This document shows, one piece after another, positions 44,166 to 58,667 of a stretch of 64,000 nucleotides of DNA; positions within the stretch are counted from its first letter, which is position 1; every line of letters starts with the position of its first letter. The translations under genes were made by a program, and so were the position numbers. The notes beneath the pieces are model-generated. The model was not told where the DNA came from. It saw only the letters and a list, made by a program, of their open reading frames with translations, and ran no database searches. Source of the DNA: Trametopsis cervina (Eukaryota; Basidiomycota; Agaricomycetes; Polyporales; Irpicaceae); assembly GCA_022385755.1 (NCBI GenBank), contig MU278370.1, positions 133,247 to 197,246 on the forward strand, written 5' to 3'.

Positions 44166-44853
44166 GTATGAGCTACAGCAGCAAAGAGAACCAGAGGCAT
44201 CGTAATATAGGGACGGGCTGACAAGTCAGGTCTGCAAAGGCGAGGGCTGACATCTCCAATGTCGCTGGCGTCATCCCGCCTGGTTCCGCGGAGGGAGCCA
44301 CCGTCAGCCGTAGAGATGCTAAAGTTTAAAAGTAAAGATTCACTCTCATGACCATACAATAAATAGTGGTCCGTCAAAGTATGGAACACTGTACTTTTGT
44401 AGATAAGATGATGGTGGTACGAGAGTAGACAAGGGCGCCTGATGGCCATTACCAGAGTTCCCATAAGCAGCACCTTCCACGTGGCGATAATCGCGTCAAT
44501 TATCACTGACTCGACTGATCATCATTCATATTATTGTCCTGTTCACGAAACTTTCACGAAATCTTCGACCGTCTTTCCTTGCTGTACACGACCTGGGACC
44601 GCGGTGTTACAACACATCTGCCAGTGGGTGCCATCCCAAAGATCATGATCATCACTGACCTTTCACCATTGGACAGGATCGCTCACCCGGTGAACGTTTC
44701 TTGCAGTGCGCCTTAGCATCGAACCGGAGTTCTTGTGTCTTGATCCTGTGGTAGCGGGCGTCGCCATCTCCTGCTCCGGTCTTGCAGTGCGAAGACGGAG
44801 CGCCAGTATTAAAAGATTTCTACAGTGCGCCCAGACCTCTCACACGTACCACG
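44166..44853. promoter_or_regulatory. Divergent intergenic region, ferric reductase / AROM
   Basis: No gene is seen between the two divergent starts. A TGACTC at 44507-44512, 342 bp before the AROM ATG, matches the core of the Gcn4/CPC1-type amino-acid-control site. That such a site regulates AROM here is an inference. No TATA box is obvious. Confidence 0.4.
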
Positions 44854-49947
<5,094 letters not shown>

Positions 49948-50335
49948 GTGTCTCGCTGGGATGTGGAAAGTTGGCCTTGCTCTACGGTCACCTAGCAGTA
50001 TATCTTGATACAAACATGTACGACTTATATCGATAAATCTATTCAGTGTGCTTCTTCACGAGAGCGTATCGTATTCATGCAACGCTAACAAGGATGGTGG
50101 CCATCGCAGGTTTCGGATGAAGCTGGGTGCATATTACCTGGCATTAGTGGGTGTCAATCAGACCGAGTGTCAGTCGTGGCAGATCTCAGCGGGAAAATCA
50201 TGGGCAACTAGTGGGATATTCGTGAGCGATTCGTATGGTGGTGAAGCACAGGCTGATTCTACTTCTCACAAAAATGAAAAGAATTCGTGCTCATGAGGAT
50301 GGCCTCATGGAACGCAAGAATCACACTGTTCACAT
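49948..50335. other. Spacer between AROM and tRNA-Leu
   Basis: 3' flank of AROM. Short frames only; nothing supported. Confidence 0.4.
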
Positions 50336-50426
50336 GGTGAGATGGCCGAGCGGTCTAAGGCGCCAGACTAAGGCGGTTCTACGCATCTGGTCCGAAAGGG
50401 CGTGGGTTCGAATCCCACTCTCATCA
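50336..50426 (+). tRNA. tRNA-Leu(AAG) with an 11 nt intron
   Basis: The sequence folds as a class II tRNA. The acceptor stem is GGTGAGA with TCTCATC (one G-U pair), with discriminator A at 50426. The D arm is GCC...GGC and the anticodon stem CCAGA/TCTGG. The loop reads CT-AAG-G followed by an intron of 11 nt at 50374-50384, one base 3' of the anticodon as in all eukaryotic nuclear tRNA introns. There is a long variable arm typical of leucine, and the T arm is GTGGG-TTCGAAT-CCCAC. The internal A and B boxes (TGGCCGAGCGG, GGTTCGAATCC) are intact. Confidence 0.95.
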
Positions 50427-50430
50427 ATAC

Positions 50431-50443
50431 TTTTGCCCTTTTT
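50431..50443 (+). terminator. RNA polymerase III terminator of tRNA-Leu
   Basis: TTTT at 50431-50434 and TTTTT at 50439-50443 follow four bases after the tRNA, as expected for a Pol III stop. Confidence 0.75.
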
Positions 50444-50912
50444 GCTGTTGGGAGTGCAACCATCGAGTTTTTGGGCTTTGGAGAGCGGAACTTAGCCCGT
50501 GCCTAGAATTTGAAGCCGTTCATCCCCATTTGGGCTTGCGATGATGCCGTTTGGCGCTCGTCTTCCATATTCCTCGTCTGTTAACGCGCTACAGTGCAGT
50601 ACCCACACTTATTTAGACTGCGAACACACAGCGCGCACAACCTCCTGCGGTGCGTACTATGTATATGGACTCTCCTTCTGTACAAATCTCTACTTCCACA
50701 TTGCACTTCAGTCCGGAGTCTCGCTGAGACAAGCTTCCAATAACATAGACTGGGCATGCCCTCGCAGCGCCGTCATCCTCTAAGGAAATTGTACATGCAG
50801 GAACGCGAAGTCGGGCTACCGACAAAGGGATTGATCCACAAATGCATGCGAACATTCTGAAATAATACAGCAGAATTGTACAGCGAGCAGACGAGCGCCA
50901 CTGACTTCGATC
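50444..50912. other. Spacer without a gene
   Basis: Lies between the tRNA and the 3' end of the decarboxylase-like gene. Short frames only, none supported. Confidence 0.4.
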
Positions 50913-51867
50913 TTATTTCCTCCCCAGCTCAATCCCCATGGGGAATTCAAGCTGGAATTCGTTCAACCACATTCCGATCGTCCACGGCTGGATATCCGGG
51001 AAACCAACGTCGTCGCCCATCTTCCCGTCCTCCAGCCCACCTTTCGCCTTGAACAGCCCAGCCTTGCCTTTCATAGCAGGCGTAATCGAAATCCAACGAT
51101 CCGTCCCCACGCGACCATCTTCGGTCCAGTCTGGACTCTGAGGCAGCGGGGGACACACAATCTCAACACTTAAGGGCGACAGCGCACTGTTGAATGGAAT
51201 ACGCGCGTTCGAGCCGATGAAAGTGGCTGAAAGGTTGATGACGAAGAATGGTCGGTCGGGAGCGTCTGGCGGGGAGACTTCGACACGGGAGTAGGGAAGC
51301 GCGTTAGGGGAGGTGGCGCCGCTGGGGATGAAGTTGAAATGGGCGAGATGTTTGCATATGTTCCAGTTCTTGCGGCCTGGGTGAACACGGGTGACGACTG
51401 CTCAACAGATACCTGCAACGATATAATGGAAGTGCGTACCGTTGTATACAGATGCTAGGCTGGACACGTAGATTCGTGTGATCCGTAGGGCCTTCTTCCC
51501 ACTAGGAGGGATTTCGAAGTTTCCCGGGCTCCATATAATCTCGTCGTACGGACCTGGCCACGGGCACAATGGGTTTAGTACAGCTCATGATGAGACGCAC
51601 ACAGGGAGAAGGCCAGAGTGGCGTACCGATTGGTGATGACTTGTAGCGTACTATCATAACAGAGAACAATCCGCCCTTAAACGCACCAGACTGCTCAGGG
51701 TCTGCGAAGGCTGACGCTCCTTCCAGTGGACCGTACGACGAGGGCTTCAGAGATTGCTTTCCGCTGCTGTACCCAAACAGCCAGAAGCATTCGCCGTCAT
51801 TGTGCCAAGGTGGCAGTGCCTCAGGGAATGAGCTGCTAGACTCTAAGCCTATAGATGCTTCTGTCAT
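50913..51867 (-). CDS. Acetoacetate decarboxylase-like fold protein
   Basis: Exons 51867-51627, 51553-51440, 51376-50913 encode 272 aa. The middle matches the acetoacetate-decarboxylase-like superfamily: SSPIGPYDEIIWSPG, then ITRIYVSSLASVYNGRKNWN, then ICKHLAHFNF. The GRKNWN-x-x-K segment corresponds to the GR..W..PK region that holds the Schiff-base lysine in true decarboxylases; here Cys replaces the usual Pro before the Lys. Many fungal members are uncharacterised, so decarboxylase activity is not assured. No signal peptide is seen. The spliced junctions restore SSPIGPYDE and YNGRKNW exactly. It is transcribed away from the pseudogene at 52263-53222. Confidence 0.72.
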
Positions 51868-52262
51868 AAGTTGCAGATAGGATTACCTACCACCCCCCTC
51901 GACGGTAGCTGCAGGCTTTATATCTGCATTCTTACGGCTGATACTCCCGGGCCAATCCCTACTTAGCACTAGACCGTCTCAGCGCAGCGGATAACCGCTG
52001 ATGAGATCTGACAGGAACGAGTTGGATCATGCATCACGTGCTGGATAAAGGCACCCACGCATCTACTTGAGATGCCCAGCTACAACCAACAGTACGTATA
52101 TATGCCGCTACGTATACTACTATATATATCTATGCGCAGCAACTAGTCCATTAAGGGAGAGGGGTTAACGAACGTCTAGGAGTGCAGACAACCCGCACTT
52201 ATGGGTGCAGACCATTGAAGAGGCTGATTTCGTGGTCATGGCAGTGAGGACACGTTTTGACT
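51868..52262. other. Spacer upstream of the decarboxylase-like gene
   Basis: This contains the promoter of the decarboxylase-like gene and a TA-rich patch near 52095-52130 (TACTACTATATATATC). No gene is seen. Confidence 0.4.
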
Positions 52263-53222
52263 TCACTCTCGGCTCGTATCACTGTAGAATAGGAATAGAG
52301 CGGGCGGAGACGAACAGCGTCAGCGTGCGGACACAGCGAGAAGAGGAGAGGAGAGGCACGCACCGGCCGAAGAGCTTGGCCTTCATCCAATCCGTGGCGA
52401 CGAGAGCGCGATTCCGCAAGGAGAACAGCTTACTCAGGTATGCGCTCCTCCAAAACAGACACTAGCAACACATAACAGCGCGCGTCAGAATCATATCTCT
52501 ATTGCCCAAACACAAAACGCTCACGCACCGTAGCAACACCCCTGTGGCGAAGTTCCCGCCCGAGAAGAACGGCAGATCCGCAATTGCCTTGTCCGATGTA
52601 CGCCAGCGAGCCCTGGTGCGAGTACCTGAATGGACCCAGCTTCTCCAGCTTCGCGTGCTGGCTCTCCAGCGTTTCAATTTTCGTCTTCTTCTCCGGGTCC
52701 GTGTCAGGTAGAGCCTGCGCCTCGGAGAGCTGCGCGTCCCGCTTCGCCAACTGCTTCAGCACGCGCGCGAGGTATGAGCCTTCCTGCGCTGCTACCTGCG
52801 CCGTGGGTGCGTACGACGGTGCAGTGCAGTCGCCGATGGCGAACACGCCGTCTGCGCTCTTCATCCGGAGACTCTGTCGAGGCTGTCAGTGCCGGATATA
52901 CCAGAACACCCACCGTCTGTCGTAATGCCGCGCTTGTTTGTTTGCTCTTCGGGCAACTTCTTCATAAGCTCTCGCGTGATGCCACGCAAGGCGTTACCCT
53001 GTTGCACCACAAAAAACATCTCAGTCAACGCGACTCCAACACAAACCATAATCTGCAGGACTCACCGCAGCCCAGATGACCATCCCACATGGCACCTCCG
53101 CGATCGTCTTGTCCTGCATCTGCAGCACAACCAACTTCTCCTTGATCTCCTTCACCATTGTCTTCGTCAGGATGTCGATCTTGGCCTCCTTGAACGTCGA
53201 CGCGGTGTACACGATCCACCTG
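52263..53222 (-). pseudogene. Truncated external NADH dehydrogenase (NDE/NDH-2 type) pseudogene
   Basis: Reading the reverse strand, the C-terminal 40% of an alternative NADH:ubiquinone oxidoreductase is recognisable: STFKEAKIDILTKTMVKEI, EVPCGMVIWAAGNALRG, DGVFAIGDCTAPSYAPTAQV, FRYSHQGSLAYIG, FWRSAYLSKLFSLRNRALV and the end FGRDTSRE. The N-terminal FAD-binding half is missing. Lesions: a one-base frame change near 53220 where similarity fades, a mis-phased exon junction near 52865-52895, a 5-base deletion near 52594 between TCGG repeats, and a one-base loss near 52540. Introns at the family's positions remain, so it decayed in place from a genomic copy and is not a retrocopy. The intact enzyme oxidises cytosolic NADH at the inner mitochondrial membrane. 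Confidence 0.8.
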
Positions 53223-54216
53223 GTTACTGAACATGTGTCCCGTATGTAGCAGATTTTCGAGGCATTCGTTGGCTGCCAATCCCACAGGCAGATCGTTCAC
53301 CGTACCCTTCCATGCCTCAGGCAGACGCAATGGACGATCATACCATGATTTGCAGACGTACTGAGCAAGAAGTCTTGAACAGAAAGCCGTGCCGCCTGTC
53401 ACAATAAGGGCGTGACATTTGTGTGACAGTTCGCGAATTGTTCATGACCCGATCTAAGCATCGTGGCGTCGAATGCAAGTGCTGTAAAGTTGCGAATTGC
53501 AGTCCGTCGGACGCTGACCTACCGTCATTAATGGCTTCTACTCTACAAGACTACCGTTGATCTCAGAATCTACATACAACGCACCGGATTGTACCCTGGA
53601 TCATCGTCGATTCTGAGCAGCGGAGCGCACTATCAGCGTCGTTTGACGAGAACCCTTTCACGTAAGTTTTCCGACTCGTGTACTGTCATATCGTTGATAA
53701 CAGTTCGTATACGTGTCGTTTATGAACGTGACCGAGCGTACAAGTTGTGCCACATATCTGTGCCAGGAAGCGCGAAAATACTCATCCACCGATATGGGCC
53801 TCAGACAACTTCGTACCAAACACGACATGTACCGTGTTATGCGGCCAATTATGCGCTCTCTACGCAAAAGATATCGTCACAAAGTACGTGTGACCTTATA
53901 AGCATGAGAAACCCTTACTCGAAAGCGTATGTTTCGCTGAAGTACTACGGATACTCCCGAGCCATCAATCGTCGTCCGAATATAGCACCATCGGACTTGT
54001 CACACACAAGCGCGGACGATCCGTCTGATTCAGCACCCTGCACTGTAGTATTTAACCTCACCGTGCCCATCGGGCACACGTCCTACCGCCTCTACACCCC
54101 TTTCCTCACACTCTAACGTCCAGAGTAGCCGTTCTCCCGAACGATTTACGCCTCTCCAACCCAAACTTACGAGCCTCTCCTCCTTCCCTCCGAACTGGTC
54201 AGACCACTACTTAACA
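53223..54216. other. Gene-free stretch beside the pseudogene
   Basis: A reverse-strand frame at about 53230-53440 begins TGGTAFCSRLLAQYVCKSWYD. I do not recognise it, and it may be foreign DNA joined at the pseudogene break. The rest up to 54216 holds only short frames and the promoter of the next gene. Confidence 0.35.
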
Positions 54217-54636
54217 ATGCGCATCTCGTCCGAAGAGTTCAAGCGCGTACCAACGACGAGGGAGGTCCTGTTTGGGATCGACCTACCGTACCGCCCGCCC
54301 AAGAATCCCATAGCGGCCTTCATATGGCGTCGGAGGATATGGGTAGAAATGATGCTCGGCCTCTCTCTACTCGAACCGTGGGAGAAGGTCACGATTCGTG
54401 AGTTTACGAACTACCATATGCTAGGATTACACTCACCCCGCTGCTCAGTCACGTTCATATATACTTTGCTCGCGGTGACCGCTTTTGGCCTCTGGAAGCT
54501 GATGCCGGCACACATCTCGCTGGTAGAAGAGCGGATGTTTTATTACTGGTTCGGCCATGAGAAGCACGATGTTCTGTCTTCCGGCCCAGTGGCCGAGGGA
54601 ATAGGCGCATTACTGAATAATCGAACTAAGATATGA
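54217..54636 (+). CDS. Serine palmitoyltransferase small subunit-like protein
   Basis: Two exons, 54217-54397 and 54449-54636, encode 122 aa. The centre reads WVEMMLGLSLLEPWEKVTIL followed by one hydrophobic helix (FIYTLLAVTAFGLWKLMP) and AHISLVEERMFYYWFG. This mirrors mammalian ssSPTa/b: a helix running into the invariant LEPWE, then a membrane span and MPxHI. Small subunits bind and activate the LCB1/LCB2 serine palmitoyltransferase in the ER, the first step of sphingolipid synthesis. The N-terminal 40 residues (EVLFGIDLPYRPPKNP) are a fungal extension. Splicing at 54397/54449 is required to place LTFIY after VTI. The identity is based on the LEPWE context and topology. Confidence 0.78.
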   Translation: MRISSEEFKRVPTTREVLFGIDLPYRPPKNPIAAFIWRRRIWVEMMLGLSLLEPWEKVTIREFTNYHMLGLHSPRCSVTFIYTLLAVTAFGLWKLMPAHISLVEERMFYYWFGHEKHDVLSSGPVAEGIGALLNNRTKI

Positions 54637-55295
54637 ATCCAGACGGTCAAAAGAGGCATGGGATACGATGGACGAGGTCACTGTCATGCCGCACGATTTT
54701 CTTTGGGGATTTCTGAATATGCCGAATACGCCAACTATCTATATTATCTATCACTGTGACTTCTAATGTCCACTCTTCGTTCCGTATACCTGCATCCTCC
54801 ATATGAGGAAGCAGAGGCTGACTTTATGGTTGTTTGTCTCGACTTGCATCTAGGTAATTGAACCCACTGTCCACCACTTCATGTTGTGTTTAATGTCACG
54901 TACCTCCAATGTATCAGTCTTCCATAAGCATCATTTTCCGTCTTGGACCCACCGTGTGAGACGACTGCGCGTTCTTGCAAGAAGCAACTTGTTGAGATCT
55001 AGCAAGTACGATGAGAAGACACAGCTTGGTTTTGAAATTGGTGCCGAGGAGCTGGACAAACAGACATCAACAGATCCCGCTGCATTACAAGGCCTACGAT
55101 CTTAAGAACCGCTATGCTATGAGTCTTGCGAAGACCATTTGGACCGTTATTCATACGTAAATACTCTAACTAGAACATGTTCTCGTATATCTTCATCAGG
55201 CGCATCTTGGCACAGTAGATACCAGACCTCTCAACAATACTAGGAATCACAAATGTCAATATTCTGAAGCAGGTTAATTTGAATGTGTATCAGGC
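54637..55295. other. Convergent 3' spacer
   Basis: Separates the ssSPT-like gene and the carboxypeptidase 3' ends. No coding potential is recognised. Confidence 0.4.
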
Positions 55296-58269
55296 CTAGA
55301 ATCGCTGAATCGCTAGCACAGACACTATCGCAGCACACCACACAGGCCAGTTGGGGGTTTCGCGAAGACTGCTGGAGCCGCTTGAGTGCCCACCGGTACC
55401 ACCAGACGTTGTGCTCGGAGCAGCACCGCTCCGACTGGCTGCAGTAGCAAAATACGAGTTCCATGCATCGATCGTTGCGGTTGGGGCCGCGAAAAAGCTT
55501 GTTGCGGTGCCGGACCCGTACAGGATGGAGGTCTCGCCTGGTAAGACATTGTTGGGGCCTATGAGAAGCGACGGGTCTTCTCCGCCAACGGCCGCAGTAC
55601 CCGAGTCAGCAACAAACCCGGTTTGGTTGTTCCCGAGGATAAACTCCCGGTACATCACGTATGCCTGACACGGACGTGAGTCTGCTGCAGCGCGATATGG
55701 GTCGTTGCATTAGCCTACCGTTTGAGGTTGACCTTCGGGTAGGCGGTGTCCAGCTTTGGCGACCAGGATGTACGTCCAGTTGCGCTCCTGGTGCACGATG
55801 CCTGCAAAATTGCCGGAGTCATCATGCCACGGTGTGGACGGTTTGCGAGTAAAGCCTTGGATTCCCCCAAATGTGGTATTCTACAGAGGTCGCGTGAGTT
55901 TGCTACGTAGGTAGCATCATTAGTGATCAGACATACCTGGATCGTGACTAAAAGCAGTATGAATGTCGGTTGAGCTATAGACTAGATTGTATTGATGCAC
56001 GTACTTTCACTGCTTAGGTGAGACACGGTGGAGTCATCGTTACCAGCGTATATGATCATTTTCACTCCGTGCTGTGTCGCGTTGGAGGCAAGTTCATCGA
56101 GGAACGCCATTGGTCTAGGATACCGTCAATCAATCAGCTGTTCGCGGCCGCACACCCAGAAGTGAGGAAACTCACTCGACACCTGGCAAGAGTCAGGAGC
56201 GCTGCTGAGTAGAATGCATACGGACATCATGAGGACGCACTTGGATCATGGGCGGATTGAAATGACGAGTTGAAAGGGTAAGCCGTTTGGGCGACCCACT
56301 GTCTGCCCGTTGGTGCGTGTAACGCTGTCCGAGTACGATTGTCTACGCGCAAGCAATGTCAGCCGGTCGATCGAATGCAAGCCAGTTTTCTCACCTGTCA
56401 TCCATACTGGAAGTGGATCTATCCCTCTGCGTGGGACACGTGCGTCTTTCAGGTCGTGTATCTTCGAGATGTTCAGCACTACGATTGAACCGAAGGCTCA
56501 TATATTGCGACTCACGTTGTACGGCCCGAAGTAATTCAACTGCAGGACCTGTGTTTCAACAGAGAGATCTTGGAAGAAACGTCAAAAGGACCCTCCAAGG
56601 AGAGAGAGACACTGCGTACTCCATGGCATCGAGAAGTTCAATGCATAATCCTGAATCTCATTGGACAGAAAACAGCCGTAGAAGGGATCAATCGTTCCGT
56701 TCGCTCGTCCAGTTAGATCGCGCGCTTTCAATAAGTTTCGTTGCTTGGCGATCCATAACTGACGTCTCGCTTCGCGTGCTGCAATCTCCTCGTGCGTGGG
56801 AGAACTGTGTCGACGAACCAGCCCAACCGCAGGGGCTTCTTCTCCATGAGCGAGGGCATTGAGGATCATCCGGGTAAGAGCAGGTGCACGGGTCTTCAGC
56901 TGGATCGACTGTATGGGTTCATCAGGTTGCTGAGGTTCCTTCAGCGAAGGGAATTTCCCTCCTTGTGGGTAGGTAAGGTTGAGATCATAGCCGCAAAGGT
57001 GATTCCTGTCAAGTAGAAGGTTGGCATTCAACCGTGACCTACATGAGACACTGTATACGCACTGCTCTTTAAAGTACTGGTATACTTCTTGGTCATATCC
57101 TATGAGTTGCGGATATGTCTCAATGATGCTTAGCTTGAGGAGGAGAGCTTTCGGCATGTCATCACTTTTCAGGATAAGAAGCTCGTGCTTACAGCGGGGA
57201 GAAGTTCATATTCCGCTATGGAGCCTATTGCACCATTTCCGATGGCAACTCTCGAGAGCCTTACAGGTGGATTCGGTGCAGAGAAGATCGCCTTCATGAT
57301 ATATGGCTAGTAACCACTGCTCTGTGAATGATAGCTCGATCGCCAGGAGAAGATAGACTCACTATATATCTTCCAGCGTAAGACTGTCCGGTGAGAAGAA
57401 GAGGCCGCGTCGCCAAACTCGGAAATATTTTGACAAAAGATGCCAAAAAATTGACCTGTGAGATGTCAGAGAGAAAGGTCTTGATTACAACACAGGAGAA
57501 GCGACCTACAAAGTCCTCCGCTATCTCATCTTCGTTCTGGACTGCACAGAGGTCAGCTAAAAGAACCCATGGGATGATGAGCACGCACCGTAACCGCCAG
57601 CCGCGTCCGCAGTGGAGAAACCAACACCACTACGATAGAAATGGTAAGTCGCGGATAGAAGGAAATGAACTTATCGGGACATACACGGGCTGATCAATCC
57701 ACACATGATCGACGAGCTTATCCCAGCTTGCGTTATTTGAGATGATACTGCCATCCTCAGCCACATGTAGAGGACCGTTTTCGAGCATGAGACCAAGCAT
57801 GCTGGACGACCTGGAGTTGCATGAGCAAATCATTCCAGTTGGTTCGAATAATATATCATCTTACTCGCCATTCAACCAAATTGCCCATGGTTGATCAGGG
57901 TTACTTCCCGCAGGTTGAGTAAGAGACCCATTGGCGGTTTCAAACGCCCAGAAGAACAGCGTGTCATTCGGGTGGTTCGTTCTGTTCACAGGGATGTTTC
58001 CTGCCCAATTGTTACTGAGAGGAAACGTCACATTGGGTAATGTGCCGGCCTTGACCTGGAAATCTGAGGCAGGCATGTAGTCAGCGACATGGGTAGAGAT
58101 TACAGAAGATGTACATACAATCTTGCCATTCCGGGCTGAAGTCTCCGGTTGGCTTTCCAGGATAGTCATGAGGAAATGTATTTGGTACTACTGGCGTACT
58201 TTGAGAGTAGACTGCGCGTGTCAGCGAGAGCACGGCTAGAGCTCTGGCAGGAAACGAAGGGGCCAGCAT
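55296..58269 (-). CDS. Serine carboxypeptidase (S10), 17 exons, probably GPI-anchored
   Basis: Exons 58269-58119, 58063-57865, 57810-57685, 57629-57589, 57541-57510, 57455-57363, 57306-57193, 57133-57063, 57038-56620, 56548-56516, 56478-56395, 56342-56241, 56182-56176, 56114-56005, 55947-55937, 55880-55719, 55664-55296 encode 707 aa. A signal peptide (PARALAVLSLTRAVYSQS) opens the protein. S10 landmarks: the nucleophile in LLTGQSYAGRYI, Asp in MIIYAGNDDSTVSHL, His in KAGHRLPEGQP, TRTALHAPTGRQW, and Asn-glycosylation sites. A Ser/Gly-rich stretch and a hydrophobic end (WPVWCAAIVSVLAIQRF) suggest a GPI anchor. Two exons are only 7 and 11 nt. The oxyanion loop NGGPGxSS is shortened to NGESSS at the exon 2/3 junction. 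An Arg/Glu-rich insert lies about residues 325-385. Confidence 0.83.
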
Positions 58270-58667
58270 GGTGGAGATATTAGTTGTAGTGTACTATAGC
58301 AAACCCCCAATGCGAGACATATATATGCAACGCGACATGACTGCCAAGAAGTACTGTAGCGGCGCCGAATGTTCCTAGTGGACGGCAAGTGGACCACGGC
58401 ATCTGTAAGGATCATGTGCCGGACAGATGCTGATACGAGAGGAGTAACTCCTAGGGTATGACGACCACAGGGTATACATTGGGTCTATATAAACGAGAAG
58501 AACGGGAGCAGCATATGTAGAGAAGTCCAGGCGCGCGGGGGGCCATCAATGGTTTGTCGTCCCAAAGACCAGATAGTGGGATCCGTGCAAGGGGATAAAT
58601 AATTAAGCCATACTCTAATATCGTCGGTAATTGCGTGATGTCCGTCTTGCCATCACCTGCAACATGA
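58270..58667. other. Spacer upstream of the carboxypeptidase
   Basis: Contains the carboxypeptidase promoter, with TATATATGCA at about 58318-58327 (50-60 bp before its ATG), and the 3' flank of the SLATT gene. No gene. Confidence 0.4.

Noticed and set aside
53025..53402. Frame reading MTGGTAFCSRLL as the N-terminus of the NADH dehydrogenase
   Set aside because: It lacks the FAD-binding GxGxxG region and is out of frame with the recognisable C-terminal part.
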